From: Anaerolineae bacterium
GTDB taxonomy: Bacteria; Chloroflexota; Anaerolineae; JAAYZQ01
Length of the DNA: 21,714 nt
NCBI GenBank assembly: GCA_016926595.1
Contig: JAFGOG010000026.1
Span: forward strand, 1-21,714
Reading direction: 5' to 3'
The notes below the pieces were generated by a model. It searched no databases. It was not told the DNA's origin and saw nothing but the letters and a program-made list of their open reading frames with translations. The translations under genes and the position numbers were made by a program. How positions within the stretch are numbered: the first letter of the stretch is position 1; each line of letters opens with the position of its first letter. Below, piece by piece: positions 14,868-21,714 of this stretch.

Positions 14868-16454
14868 ATGCAGACGCTGCCTGTCAACCTGTTGAACTGG
14901 ATGCTCGCCTTCTCGCCGATAGCCGTCGTCTTGGTCCTGATGGTTGGCTTTCGTTGGGGAGGAAACAGGGCTGGCCTGGCCGGTTGGGTGGTGGGTCTGT
15001 CCATAGCCTGGCTGCGCTTTGGCGCCGGGCCGAAAGCGCTGTTCTATTCGCAAGTGCAGGCCATGCTGCTCAGCCTGTTCGTGCTGTACATCATCTGGAT
15101 GGCGTTGGTGCTTTACCGCGTGGTGGACGAGGCCGGAGCGATCGCCGTCACCGGCCGCGGGATCTCCCGCCTGACCGGCGATCCGACCATGCAGCTCCTG
15201 CTGCTGGCCTGGGGCTTTAGCTCGTTTTTGCAGGGGGTAGCCGCCTTTGGCGTGCCGATAGCCGTCGTCGCGCCGCTGCTGATCGGCCTCGGCTTTCCGC
15301 CCCTGGTGGCGGTCGCCTCGGTGGCTATCGGCCATTCCTGGTCGGTGACCTTTGGCAGCATGTCGTCGTCCTTCCAGGCGCTGATGGCCGCCACCGATCT
15401 GCCAGGCTTGGACCTGGCGCCCTGGTCGGCTGTGCTTCTAGCGATCGCCTGCCTCGGCTGCGGCATCGGCGCCGTGTGGGTCTACCGCGGCTGGCATTCG
15501 GTCCGCCAGGGTGCGCCCGCACTGTTGCTGATGACTGTAGTGATGGTGACCGTCCAGACGGCTTTGGCGGTCAGCGGCCTGTGGACCTTGGCCGGCTTTG
15601 TGGCCGGGCTGGCCGGGCTGGCCGTTGGGGCGCTGATAGCCCGCCTGTCGCGCTATCAGCGGCGGGCCGAAGAGGAGCTGCACGCAGATGTTCCTGTCCC
15701 GGCGTCGGACCCCCCGCGCCTGTCGCTGCGGCTGGCTCTGGTCCCTTACCTGATCCTGTTCGTCGTCGTGGCCGCCGCCGAGCTGTGGCCGTGGCTCCAT
15801 CAAGTGCTGAACCAAGTCCAGATCCGGGTTCCTCTGCCTGAGGTCAGCACCAGCTACGGCTGGACGACGCCAGCCGGGCTGGGCCGGACGATCAGCCTGT
15901 TCGGCCATGCTGGAGCGCTGTTGGCCTACGTCTCCCTGGTATCGTTCCTTCTCTTCCGCCGGACCGGTCACTATGCCCCCGGCGTGGTCGGCCGTATCGC
16001 GCGCCAGACTGTGCGCAGCGCTGTGCCGTCGTCGATCGGCATCGCTACCATGGTCGGTTTCGCCGTGGCGATGGACTATAGCGGCATGACCTACGTCCTG
16101 GCCGAAGGGTTGGGCCGGGTGGCAGGCTCTGCCTACCCACTTGTGGCGCCCTTTATCGGCCTGTTAGGTGCTTTCATGACCGGCAGCAACACCAATTCGA
16201 ATGTGGTCTTTGCTCCGTTGCAGCAGCAGGCGGCAGTCGTGCTGGGCATCAACGCCCTGATCGTCCTGGGCGCCCAAACGACGGGCGGCGCGCTGGGCTC
16301 GATGATCGCCCCGGCCAAGGTGATCCTGGGCTGCAGCACCGCTGGCTTGCCCGGACAGGAGGGTGAAGTGTTGAAAAAAACCCTTCCACCGGCTCTGGTC
16401 ATCACCGGCGTGATCGGCGTGATTGCCCTGGTAGCGGTGGCGTTAGGCGGCTAA
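14868..16454 (+). CDS. LctP-family (L-lactate permease type) membrane transporter
   Basis: A 528-residue, very hydrophobic protein with roughly a dozen membrane helices, close to the size of lactate permeases. Family marks are FLQGVAAFGVPIAVVAPLL (about 120-138), IGHSWSVTFGSM (154-165), AMDYSGMTYVLAEGL (401-415) and FMTGSNTNSNVVFAPLQ (436-452). LctP proteins import lactate, glycolate or related 2-hydroxy acids with protons. A long hydrophilic loop (about 262-285) lies in the middle. The start follows the nitroreductase by 52 bases with no good Shine-Dalgarno site. In this setting it may move a 2-hydroxy or 2-oxo acid linked to the PLP enzyme, which is inference. Its stop is directly followed by the next ATG. 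Confidence 0.9.
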   Translation: MQTLPVNLLNWMLAFSPIAVVLVLMVGFRWGGNRAGLAGWVVGLSIAWLRFGAGPKALFYSQVQAMLLSLFVLYIIWMALVLYRVVDEAGAIAVTGRGISRLTGDPTMQLLLLAWGFSSFLQGVAAFGVPIAVVAPLLIGLGFPPLVAVASVAIGHSWSVTFGSMSSSFQALMAATDLPGLDLAPWSAVLLAIACLGCGIGAVWVYRGWHSVRQGAPALLLMTVVMVTVQTALAVSGLWTLAGFVAGLAGLAVGALIARLSRYQRRAEEELHADVPVPASDPPRLSLRLALVPYLILFVVVAAAELWPWLHQVLNQVQIRVPLPEVSTSYGWTTPAGLGRTISLFGHAGALLAYVSLVSFLLFRRTGHYAPGVVGRIARQTVRSAVPSSIGIATMVGFAVAMDYSGMTYVLAEGLGRVAGSAYPLVAPFIGLLGAFMTGSNTNSNVVFAPLQQQAAVVLGINALIVLGAQTTGGALGSMIAPAKVILGCSTAGLPGQEGEVLKKTLPPALVITGVIGVIALVAVALGG

Positions 16455-17087
16455 ATGTCATCAACCCCGAAGGCATGGACCCCCAATGCACGCCTGGCAT
16501 GGCTATGCGTCCTGGCTGCTGTCGCATTGCTGTACTTACCCATTAACCGGATCGTCAAGGGGGGCGTTATTCTGTCTTTGCCGTGGGATGCGCTGGTCCC
16601 GTTCTGGCCGATCTGGGCTGTTCCCTATCTATTGTGCATCCCGTGGTGGGTAGCGTCATTCATCTGGGCGGCGCGGAGAATGGACGATGCCCGCTACCGG
16701 GCCTTTGTTGTGGCTGCGCTGGCCGCTATGCTGACCGCTTACACAGTTTTCGTGCTCTATCCTACCTATGTGGAACGGCCTGTTCCGGTGGGACATAGTT
16801 GGCCGGTCGAGCTGGTGCGTTCGATATACAACAACGACCGCCTGAACAACGCTTTCCCCAGCGCCCACACCTACACCACCGTGCTGATTGCCCTGTTCTG
16901 GTGGGATTGGCGCCCCAAGCTGCGCTGGCTGTGGGCCACAATGGCCATTGTCGTCGTCTTGTCTACCCTGTTCACCGGCCAGCACAACCTGCTAGATCCG
17001 GTCGGGGGCATCATCTGGGCCTATGCCGGCTATCGCTTCGGCTGGTGGTGGGTGAGGCGGCCGCAAGCTCGGCGGAGGGAAGGCTAG
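16455..17087 (+). CDS. PAP2-superfamily membrane phosphatase/phosphotransferase
   Basis: A 210-residue integral membrane protein with about five or six helices. The PAP2 motifs are modified but readable: R108-P109 (YVERPVP), FPSAHTYT with H138, and S170-T-LFTGQ-H177-NLL-D181, which matches the SRxxxxxHxxxD motif with Thr for Arg. The two His and the Asp that do the phosphate chemistry are kept. The pattern FPSxH...GQHxxxD is like the PAP2_3 / inositol-phosphorylceramide synthase group, so a phosphotransferase acting on a lipid head group is as likely as a phosphatase. The ATG at 16455 touches the stop of the permease, and a GTG three bases after its own stop begins the sensor kinase. It is therefore transcribed with both. 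Confidence 0.82.
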   Translation: MSSTPKAWTPNARLAWLCVLAAVALLYLPINRIVKGGVILSLPWDALVPFWPIWAVPYLLCIPWWVASFIWAARRMDDARYRAFVVAALAAMLTAYTVFVLYPTYVERPVPVGHSWPVELVRSIYNNDRLNNAFPSAHTYTTVLIALFWWDWRPKLRWLWATMAIVVVLSTLFTGQHNLLDPVGGIIWAYAGYRFGWWWVRRPQARRREG

Positions 17088-17090
17088 ATC

Positions 17091-20012
17091 GTGCGCCACG
17101 GCCGTTCCATCTGGTTGTGGTCCGCCGCCTTGGTCAGCGTTTTCCCGGTGGCTGTAGCGCTGATCCTGGTCTATTCCTGGTTGCCGGCCGACGGCGCCAC
17201 CGGCAACCTGGAAAGCTTCCGGTCAAGCGGCTTTGATGCCCAGTGGCTGTTCGAGCGGCGACAAGGCGGCCTGCGAGCTGGGGATCTGATCGTCCGCGCT
17301 GGCGGCCATACCCTCGCCGAGTGGCTGGCCGGCGCGCCGCGCGGGCCGGAATGGACAAGCGGCGGGGTCGTGCCATACGAGGTCCTTCGCGATGGCGAGA
17401 TCATAGACCTGCAGATCCGGCTGGCCCCTATCTCCTTCCGCACCATTGTGGCCCGTTGGGCAGTGCAGCTCCTGGTATCCCTGGCTTGTCTTGCCATCGG
17501 CGCTTTTGTCTTTATCAAACGGCCACGCGAGCTGGCTGCCCGGGTGCTAATGCTCTTTTGCGTGCTGCTGACCCTCCAATACTGGGGCGATGCCTACAAC
17601 TTTCAGTTTTCCACGCTGCCCTGGCGCTGGCCCTTTTACTTTCAACTGGCCTACGAGCATGCCACCTACAGCATGTGCGTCGGCAGCGTCTGTTACTTTG
17701 CCCTGGTCTTTCCTCTTCCCCACCCACTAATCAAGAGATTCCCCCGCTTGCTGCCAGCCTTTCTGCTTTTCGGCCCCTTGGTAACCATCGCCCTGGGGAT
17801 GGCCTTGGCGCCGGATCCTATCTGGGCGATGAAGAGCGGCAGCATCCTCTCCTGGGCTGTCGCTTTGATGCAGATCACGACGGCCATCCTGGCCGGCCTC
17901 CGTTCGATCCGTACGGCCCGTGACCCGGTGTCGCGCGCCCAGGTGCGCTGGATACTGTGGTGGACGATGCTGGGGTGTGGCGTGCTAATGCCAGGCTATG
18001 TCCTGCCGTTGCTGCTAAGCGGCCACTCCTTGCTCTCTCACCCCTTCACCATGATTTTTATCGGCCTTATCCCCTTCACCTTTGGCCTGGCCGTTCTGCG
18101 CTTCCGCCTGTTCGAGATCGAAGTCATCATCAACCGCACCCTGGTTTACGGCACGCTGACCGTGCTTTTGGCTGGTCTCTACCTGCTCCTGGTCCGCCTG
18201 TTCACTTTGCTCATCCCGATCCTGTTGCGCCGCCAGGACGACATGGCCGTAGTGTTCGTCGCTACCCTGGGCATGGTCCTGGCCTTTGCCCCGTTGCGGC
18301 GGCGGGTCCAGGCTGCCATCGACCGCACCTTCTACCGCACCAAGCTGGATTATCAGCGCCTGTTGCCAGAGATGAGCGACCGGCTGGCGACCAGCATTGT
18401 CCCCAACCAATTGGCGGCGATGCTGACGCACGAGCTGCCGCAGCGGTTACAGATTGCTTCGGCCACATTGGCTGTATTGGATTCTGACGGAGAACAGTTC
18501 GTCAGAGTTGGCGCAGACGTTTCGCCTGACCATCTTGCGCTTCCGGCAACCCATCCATTGATCGCGCACCTGTGCCAGACAGACCAGCCGATCCTGCGCC
18601 TCGAGCCTCCATCCGATCTGCCGGCCGAGGCCCTGGCCTTTATCAATCTCCATGGCGTTGAATTGGTCATCCCCCTGGTCGTGGGCGCGAAACAGGTAGG
18701 CCTCTACAGCCTGGGGCCAAAACTGTCGGGCAGCGCCTACAACCGCGATGAGGTCCACCTGCTCCGCCTTGTAGGCCGGCAGGCAGCCGTCGCCGTGGAG
18801 AACAGCCGTCTCTTCCGCGCCGAGCAGGAGCAGCGGGAGCTGACCCAAGCTCTCCAGGAAGCAGCCGACGTCGTAAGCAGCACCCTGGACCTCAATGAGG
18901 TGTTGGACCGCATCCTGGTACAGGTGGAGCGGGTCGTGGCCGGGGATGCGTTCAATATCATGTTGATCGAGGACGGCATAGCCTCTGCAGTCCGCTGGCG
19001 AGGCTACGAGTGGCTGGGAGTCGCCGACCTGATAGATAACCTGACCATGCCTGTTTCCGAATATCAAACTTTTACGCAGATGGCGCGTACCGGCCAGCCA
19101 CTGGTCGTCCACGACACGACCCGCGATCCCAGGTGGATTCTGCGGCCGGGCTGGGAGAAGCTGCGTTCCTACGTGTCGGCCCCGATCCGGGTAGCGGGTG
19201 AGACGATCGGCTTCCTGAACGTGGATGGCAGCCGGCCAGGCCAGTTCAGGCAGGCCGATGCCCAGCGGCTGGAAGCCTTTGCCCAACATGCGGCCGCCGC
19301 CCTGGAGAATGCCCGTTTGTACGAACAGGCCCAGCGGGAGCTCGCCGAGCGCAAGCGCGCCGAGGAGCAGCTCAAAACCTCGCTGGCCGAGAAAGAGGTC
19401 CTGCTCAAAGAAGTTCACCATCGGGTCAAGAACAACCTCCAGGTCATTTCCAGCCTGCTTCACCTCCAGTCCAAACAGATCGAAGATCCCGAGACCCTTA
19501 GCATGTTCCTGGAAAGCCAGTACCGGGTCCGATCCATGGCCCTCGTCCACGAGAGGCTGTACCAAAGTGAAGACCTGTCAGGGGTTGACGCCGCCGAGTA
19601 TTTCCGAGATTTGGCTAGCTATCTACACCGTTCCTATGGCGCCACAGCAGGCCAGGTCAGCCTGAAGGTGGATGTGGATCCGGTACCCTTGGGCATCGAC
19701 GCGGCCATCCCCTGTGGCCTGATCATTAGTGAATTGGTTTCGAATGCGCTGAAACACGCTTTCCCAGGCGGACGGCAAGGTCAAATCCTGGTCCAGCTCC
19801 ACCTGGGTCAAGGCAGCCAGTGTGCTTTGGTGGTCAGTGATGACGGTATTGGCTTGCCGGAGGAGCTAGACCTGGAGACGACCGAGTCACTGGGCCTGCA
19901 CCTGGTGAACCGGCTTGTGGCCCAGATCGAAGGTTCCGTCGACCTGGACAGGAGCGGTGGAACGACCTACAGAATTGCCTTTCCCTGCACGGTTGGTGAA
20001 GGAGGTGAGTAA
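17091..20012 (+). CDS. Sensor histidine kinase: PDZ-like, multi-TM, GAF-GAF, HisKA_2, HATPase
   Basis: A 973-residue kinase with GTG start; GGAGG lies 12 bases before it. A first helix (about 8-29) is followed by an outside PDZ-like domain (about 50-112, [16 protein letters not shown] and [14 protein letters not shown]). A block of about seven or eight helices (118-400) holds the segment [16 protein letters not shown] seen in many Chloroflexota sensors. A first, diverged GAF-like domain (about 420-570) and a second clearer GAF (590-745) come next. After a coiled coil is HisKA_2 with [11 protein letters not shown] (phospho-acceptor H776 or H777), then HATPase with N885 ([13 protein letters not shown]), SDDGIGL (916-922) and [10 protein letters not shown]. 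The next gene, with a receiver of the type that pairs with HisKA_2 kinases, starts two bases after its stop. The signal could be a peptide or envelope ligand for PDZ and a small molecule for GAF. Confidence 0.93.
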   Translation: MRHGRSIWLWSAALVSVFPVAVALILVYSWLPADGATGNLESFRSSGFDAQWLFERRQGGLRAGDLIVRAGGHTLAEWLAGAPRGPEWTSGGVVPYEVLRDGEIIDLQIRLAPISFRTIVARWAVQLLVSLACLAIGAFVFIKRPRELAARVLMLFCVLLTLQYWGDAYNFQFSTLPWRWPFYFQLAYEHATYSMCVGSVCYFALVFPLPHPLIKRFPRLLPAFLLFGPLVTIALGMALAPDPIWAMKSGSILSWAVALMQITTAILAGLRSIRTARDPVSRAQVRWILWWTMLGCGVLMPGYVLPLLLSGHSLLSHPFTMIFIGLIPFTFGLAVLRFRLFEIEVIINRTLVYGTLTVLLAGLYLLLVRLFTLLIPILLRRQDDMAVVFVATLGMVLAFAPLRRRVQAAIDRTFYRTKLDYQRLLPEMSDRLATSIVPNQLAAMLTHELPQRLQIASATLAVLDSDGEQFVRVGADVSPDHLALPATHPLIAHLCQTDQPILRLEPPSDLPAEALAFINLHGVELVIPLVVGAKQVGLYSLGPKLSGSAYNRDEVHLLRLVGRQAAVAVENSRLFRAEQEQRELTQALQEAADVVSSTLDLNEVLDRILVQVERVVAGDAFNIMLIEDGIASAVRWRGYEWLGVADLIDNLTMPVSEYQTFTQMARTGQPLVVHDTTRDPRWILRPGWEKLRSYVSAPIRVAGETIGFLNVDGSRPGQFRQADAQRLEAFAQHAAAALENARLYEQAQRELAERKRAEEQLKTSLAEKEVLLKEVHHRVKNNLQVISSLLHLQSKQIEDPETLSMFLESQYRVRSMALVHERLYQSEDLSGVDAAEYFRDLASYLHRSYGATAGQVSLKVDVDPVPLGIDAAIPCGLIISELVSNALKHAFPGGRQGQILVQLHLGQGSQCALVVSDDGIGLPEELDLETTESLGLHLVNRLVAQIEGSVDLDRSGGTTYRIAFPCTVGEGGE
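20001..20008 (+). promoter_or_regulatory. Shine-Dalgarno site of the hybrid regulator, inside the kinase 3' end
   Basis: GGAGGTGA lies six bases before the ATG at 20015 and within the last codons of the sensor kinase. It is a near-ideal site, so the regulator may be made in greater amount than the kinase. Confidence 0.85.
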
Positions 20013-20014
20013 TC

Positions 20015-21565
20015 ATGGCAAGAGCGCAGATCCTGGTTGTAGAAGATGACAGCATCATCGTCATGGAGCTGGAGGATAGATTATATAGCCTGGGGTATGT
20101 CGTCTGTGCCACCACGGCCTATGGTGAGGAGGCTATCGAAAAAGCAGCCGAGCTGGGCCCAGACCTGGTGCTCATGGACATCCGGCTCAAGGGAGCCATG
20201 GATGGGATAACGGCTGCTGCCGAGATCCGTGAGCGCTATGACATCCCGGTGGTCTATCTGACAGCCTACGCCGACAGTAGCACCCTACAGCGAGCTCAAA
20301 TCACCGAGCCATACAGCTATATCATCAAGCCCTTTGAAGAGAGGGAGCTGCACATCGCCATCGACATGGCCCTCTACAGACACCGGATGGAGAGGGAAAG
20401 ATCAAGACTGGAGAACCAGCTTTTCCAGGCGCAGAGATTAGAGACCGCCCAGGCGCTGGTGGCCGGCATCGTCCACGAGTTTAACAACCTCATGACGACC
20501 ATCATCGCCCACAGCTCATTCCTCCTGCCCTCGCTGGGCGAGGAGGATCCACTCCGCCACAGAATCGAGTTTATCAAACAGGCCGGCGAAAGGGCTGCCA
20601 TCTTGACTCAACAGGTCCTGGCCTTCAGCGTGCCGGAAGGACCCGAGCCCAAGCCGTTGGATGTCAACACCCTGATCGGCGATATGCGCGACATGATCCA
20701 GGGGGCCGTCGGTGAGAGCATTGCCCTGATCGATCTTTTAGAGCCAGGACCGAGATACGTCAAAGGCGACCGGGGGCAGATCGAACAGGTCATCATGAAC
20801 CTGGTGATCAACGCCCAGCAGGCGATGCCTGAAGGCGGCGAACTGACCATCAAAACCGAAACCATCACCCTGAACAAGGACCAGAGCCGGCATCTTCCCG
20901 GGGCGTACCCCGGGACCTTTATCTGCCTATCGGTAACGGATACAGGCGTCGGCATGGACCAGGAAACCATTAGGCGTGTTTTTGAGCCCTTTTTCAGCAC
21001 CAAACAGAAAGGGACCGGCCTGGGCCTGCCGATTACCAATAGCATCGTCCGGCAGCATAACGGTTGGATCGAGATCAGCAGCACGCCTTGGCAGGGCTCG
21101 ACATTCCGGATCTGCCTGCCCGCTTTTCTCGGAGATGTGGAAAGCGAGCCCCAAGAGAGCACGTTGCCGGCTGAATGGCAGGGTATGGGCCAGCGGATCC
21201 TGGTCGTAGAGGACAACGACGGCGTCCGCGCCGCCGTCTCTGAGATGCTTCAGTCGGGTGGCTATGTCGTATTCGAGGCCGCCAACGCGCGAGAAGCGCT
21301 GGATCTCTTTGACAAAGAGGAGGGCGAGTTCCACCTGATATTCAGCGATGTGGTCTTGCCCGATGAGGATGGAGTCAGATTGGTTGACCAGTTGCTGGCC
21401 CGCAAGCCAGGGGTTTCGGTCCTGATGAGCAGTGGTTACATGGACGAGCGGGCGCAGTGGCCGCTCATCCGTGCCCGGGGATTCCATTTCCTGCAAAAGC
21501 CATTCGGCTATGACGAGCTCATGCCTGTCGTCAGGGAGATACTATATCAAAGACAGAAACAGTGA
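20015..21565 (+). CDS. Soluble hybrid kinase/regulator: REC-HisKA-HATPase-REC
   Basis: A 516-residue protein with no membrane helix. REC1 (4-120) has D11/D12, phospho-acceptor D55 in [14 protein letters not shown]83 and K105; this KGAMDGI type is common in regulators paired with HisKA_2 kinases. A short coiled coil leads to a HisKA domain with H154 ([10 protein letters not shown]), then HATPase with N266 (NLVINAQQA), TDTGVGM (308-314) and [11 protein letters not shown]2 (394-512) has E399/D400, phospho-acceptor D445 (FSDVVLPD), S472/S473 and K495 (FLQKPFGY). All active residues are present. A plausible path is the upstream kinase His to D55, which would control autophosphorylation at H154 and transfer to D445. 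There is no DNA-binding or other output domain, so an unseen partner is needed; the small gene that follows is a candidate. Confidence 0.94.
   Translation: MARAQILVVEDDSIIVMELEDRLYSLGYVVCATTAYGEEAIEKAAELGPDLVLMDIRLKGAMDGITAAAEIRERYDIPVVYLTAYADSSTLQRAQITEPYSYIIKPFEERELHIAIDMALYRHRMERERSRLENQLFQAQRLETAQALVAGIVHEFNNLMTTIIAHSSFLLPSLGEEDPLRHRIEFIKQAGERAAILTQQVLAFSVPEGPEPKPLDVNTLIGDMRDMIQGAVGESIALIDLLEPGPRYVKGDRGQIEQVIMNLVINAQQAMPEGGELTIKTETITLNKDQSRHLPGAYPGTFICLSVTDTGVGMDQETIRRVFEPFFSTKQKGTGLGLPITNSIVRQHNGWIEISSTPWQGSTFRICLPAFLGDVESEPQESTLPAEWQGMGQRILVVEDNDGVRAAVSEMLQSGGYVVFEAANAREALDLFDKEEGEFHLIFSDVVLPDEDGVRLVDQLLARKPGVSVLMSSGYMDERAQWPLIRARGFHFLQKPFGYDELMPVVREILYQRQKQ
20896..20915. repeat. Perfect 8-bp GC-rich hairpin inside the hybrid kinase gene
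   Basis: TCCCGGGG-CGTA-CCCCGGGA is a perfect inverted repeat with a 4-base loop. It codes LPGAYPG within the HATPase domain, so it may only reflect codon choice, though it could pause transcription or translation. Confidence 0.6.
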
Positions 21566-21714
21566 AATGCGCTTTCTGTGACGGCAAGCCCCAATATCGC
21601 GACCGGCGCACCGGCCAGTATGTGTGCCTGGAACATGCCCGGCTGGACGTCATCGCCGCTGGCGGACAGCCCTCCCGGCCTTCCCTTTCGGTTCGCCCCG
21701 CAACGGCGGCCGAC
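21562..21714 (+). CDS. Small zinc-ribbon-like protein, 5' part only (runs off the window)
   Basis: A GTG start overlaps the stop of the hybrid kinase (GTGA, 21562-21565), and the frame stays open for all 51 codons to the window end. The start reads [20 protein letters not shown], followed by VCLEH. C3-x2-C6 and C22-x2-H25 form a four-ligand set typical of a small zinc finger or ribbon. The rest ([18 protein letters not shown]) is Pro/Ser/Ala-rich and looks disordered. No strong Shine-Dalgarno site is seen, but the overlap suggests coupled translation. It could be the output partner of the two-component genes, or an unrelated small protein. The family is not recognised, and the C-terminus is missing. 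Confidence 0.65.
   Translation, partial: MKCAFCDGKPQYRDRRTGQYVCLEHARLDVIAAGGQPSRPSLSVRPATAAD

Noticed and set aside
13550..15004. 484-codon minus-strand frame
   Set aside because: Antisense to the cyclodeaminase-family and nitroreductase genes, which have all family motifs; no ribosome site or recognisable domain.
18447..19565. 372-codon minus-strand frame
   Set aside because: Antisense to the GAF/HisKA_2 part of the sensor kinase; no recognisable domain.

Overview
The window is GC-rich, gene-dense bacterial DNA with short intergenic gaps, GTG and TTG starts and Shine-Dalgarno sites. The best guess for the source is a Chloroflexota bacterium (Anaerolineae/Caldilineae type). This rests on the long Thr/Pro linker in the Ser/Thr kinase, the large PDZ/GAF sensor kinase, the many signalling proteins and the MacAB-like transporter with its own NarL-type two-component pair. 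It is an inference from style; no rRNA or tRNA gene is present to confirm it.

Minus-strand half (1-9683). Read in the direction of transcription, a Ser/Thr protein kinase (9683-7353) comes first. It has a cytoplasmic kinase domain, one membrane helix, a Thr/Pro linker and a six-repeat propeller-like domain. After about 400 bases holding a perfect 12-bp hairpin and a candidate promoter comes a compact seven-gene run. This run holds a periplasmic-adaptor-type protein with a repeat-built coiled-coil arm, an ABC ATPase, a MacB/FtsX permease, a six-helix HisKA_3 sensor kinase, a NarL/LuxR response regulator, a double GNAT protein and a single GNAT protein. The first three overlap by ATGA junctions. 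The sensor kinase appears to have its own promoter placed so that its mRNA would be leaderless. The set reads as an export or defence module with a regulatory pair and two acetyltransferases.

Centre (9684-10001) is a divergent control region. It has a TTGACA promoter on each strand, one for the kinase and one for a solitary secreted GH42-like protein (10002-11966).

Plus-strand half (10002-21714). A promoter with a perfect TATAAT precedes a metabolic cluster: a Cys/Met-metabolism PLP enzyme, an ornithine cyclodeaminase/mu-crystallin-family protein (ATGA overlap), a short nitroreductase and an LctP-type permease. Next, without gaps, come a PAP2-type membrane phosphatase, a 973-residue sensor kinase (PDZ-like, multi-TM, two GAF, HisKA_2, HATPase), a REC-HisKA-HATPase-REC hybrid and the start of a small CxxC/CxxH zinc-ribbon-like protein that runs off the window.

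The most notable items are the propeller kinase, the symmetric 26-residue repeat arm of the adaptor, the predicted leaderless kinase promoter, the PDZ/GAF kinase with its double-REC hybrid and small zinc-ribbon partner, and the GH42-like protein with no obvious nucleophile. No mobile element, CRISPR array or RNA gene was recognised.
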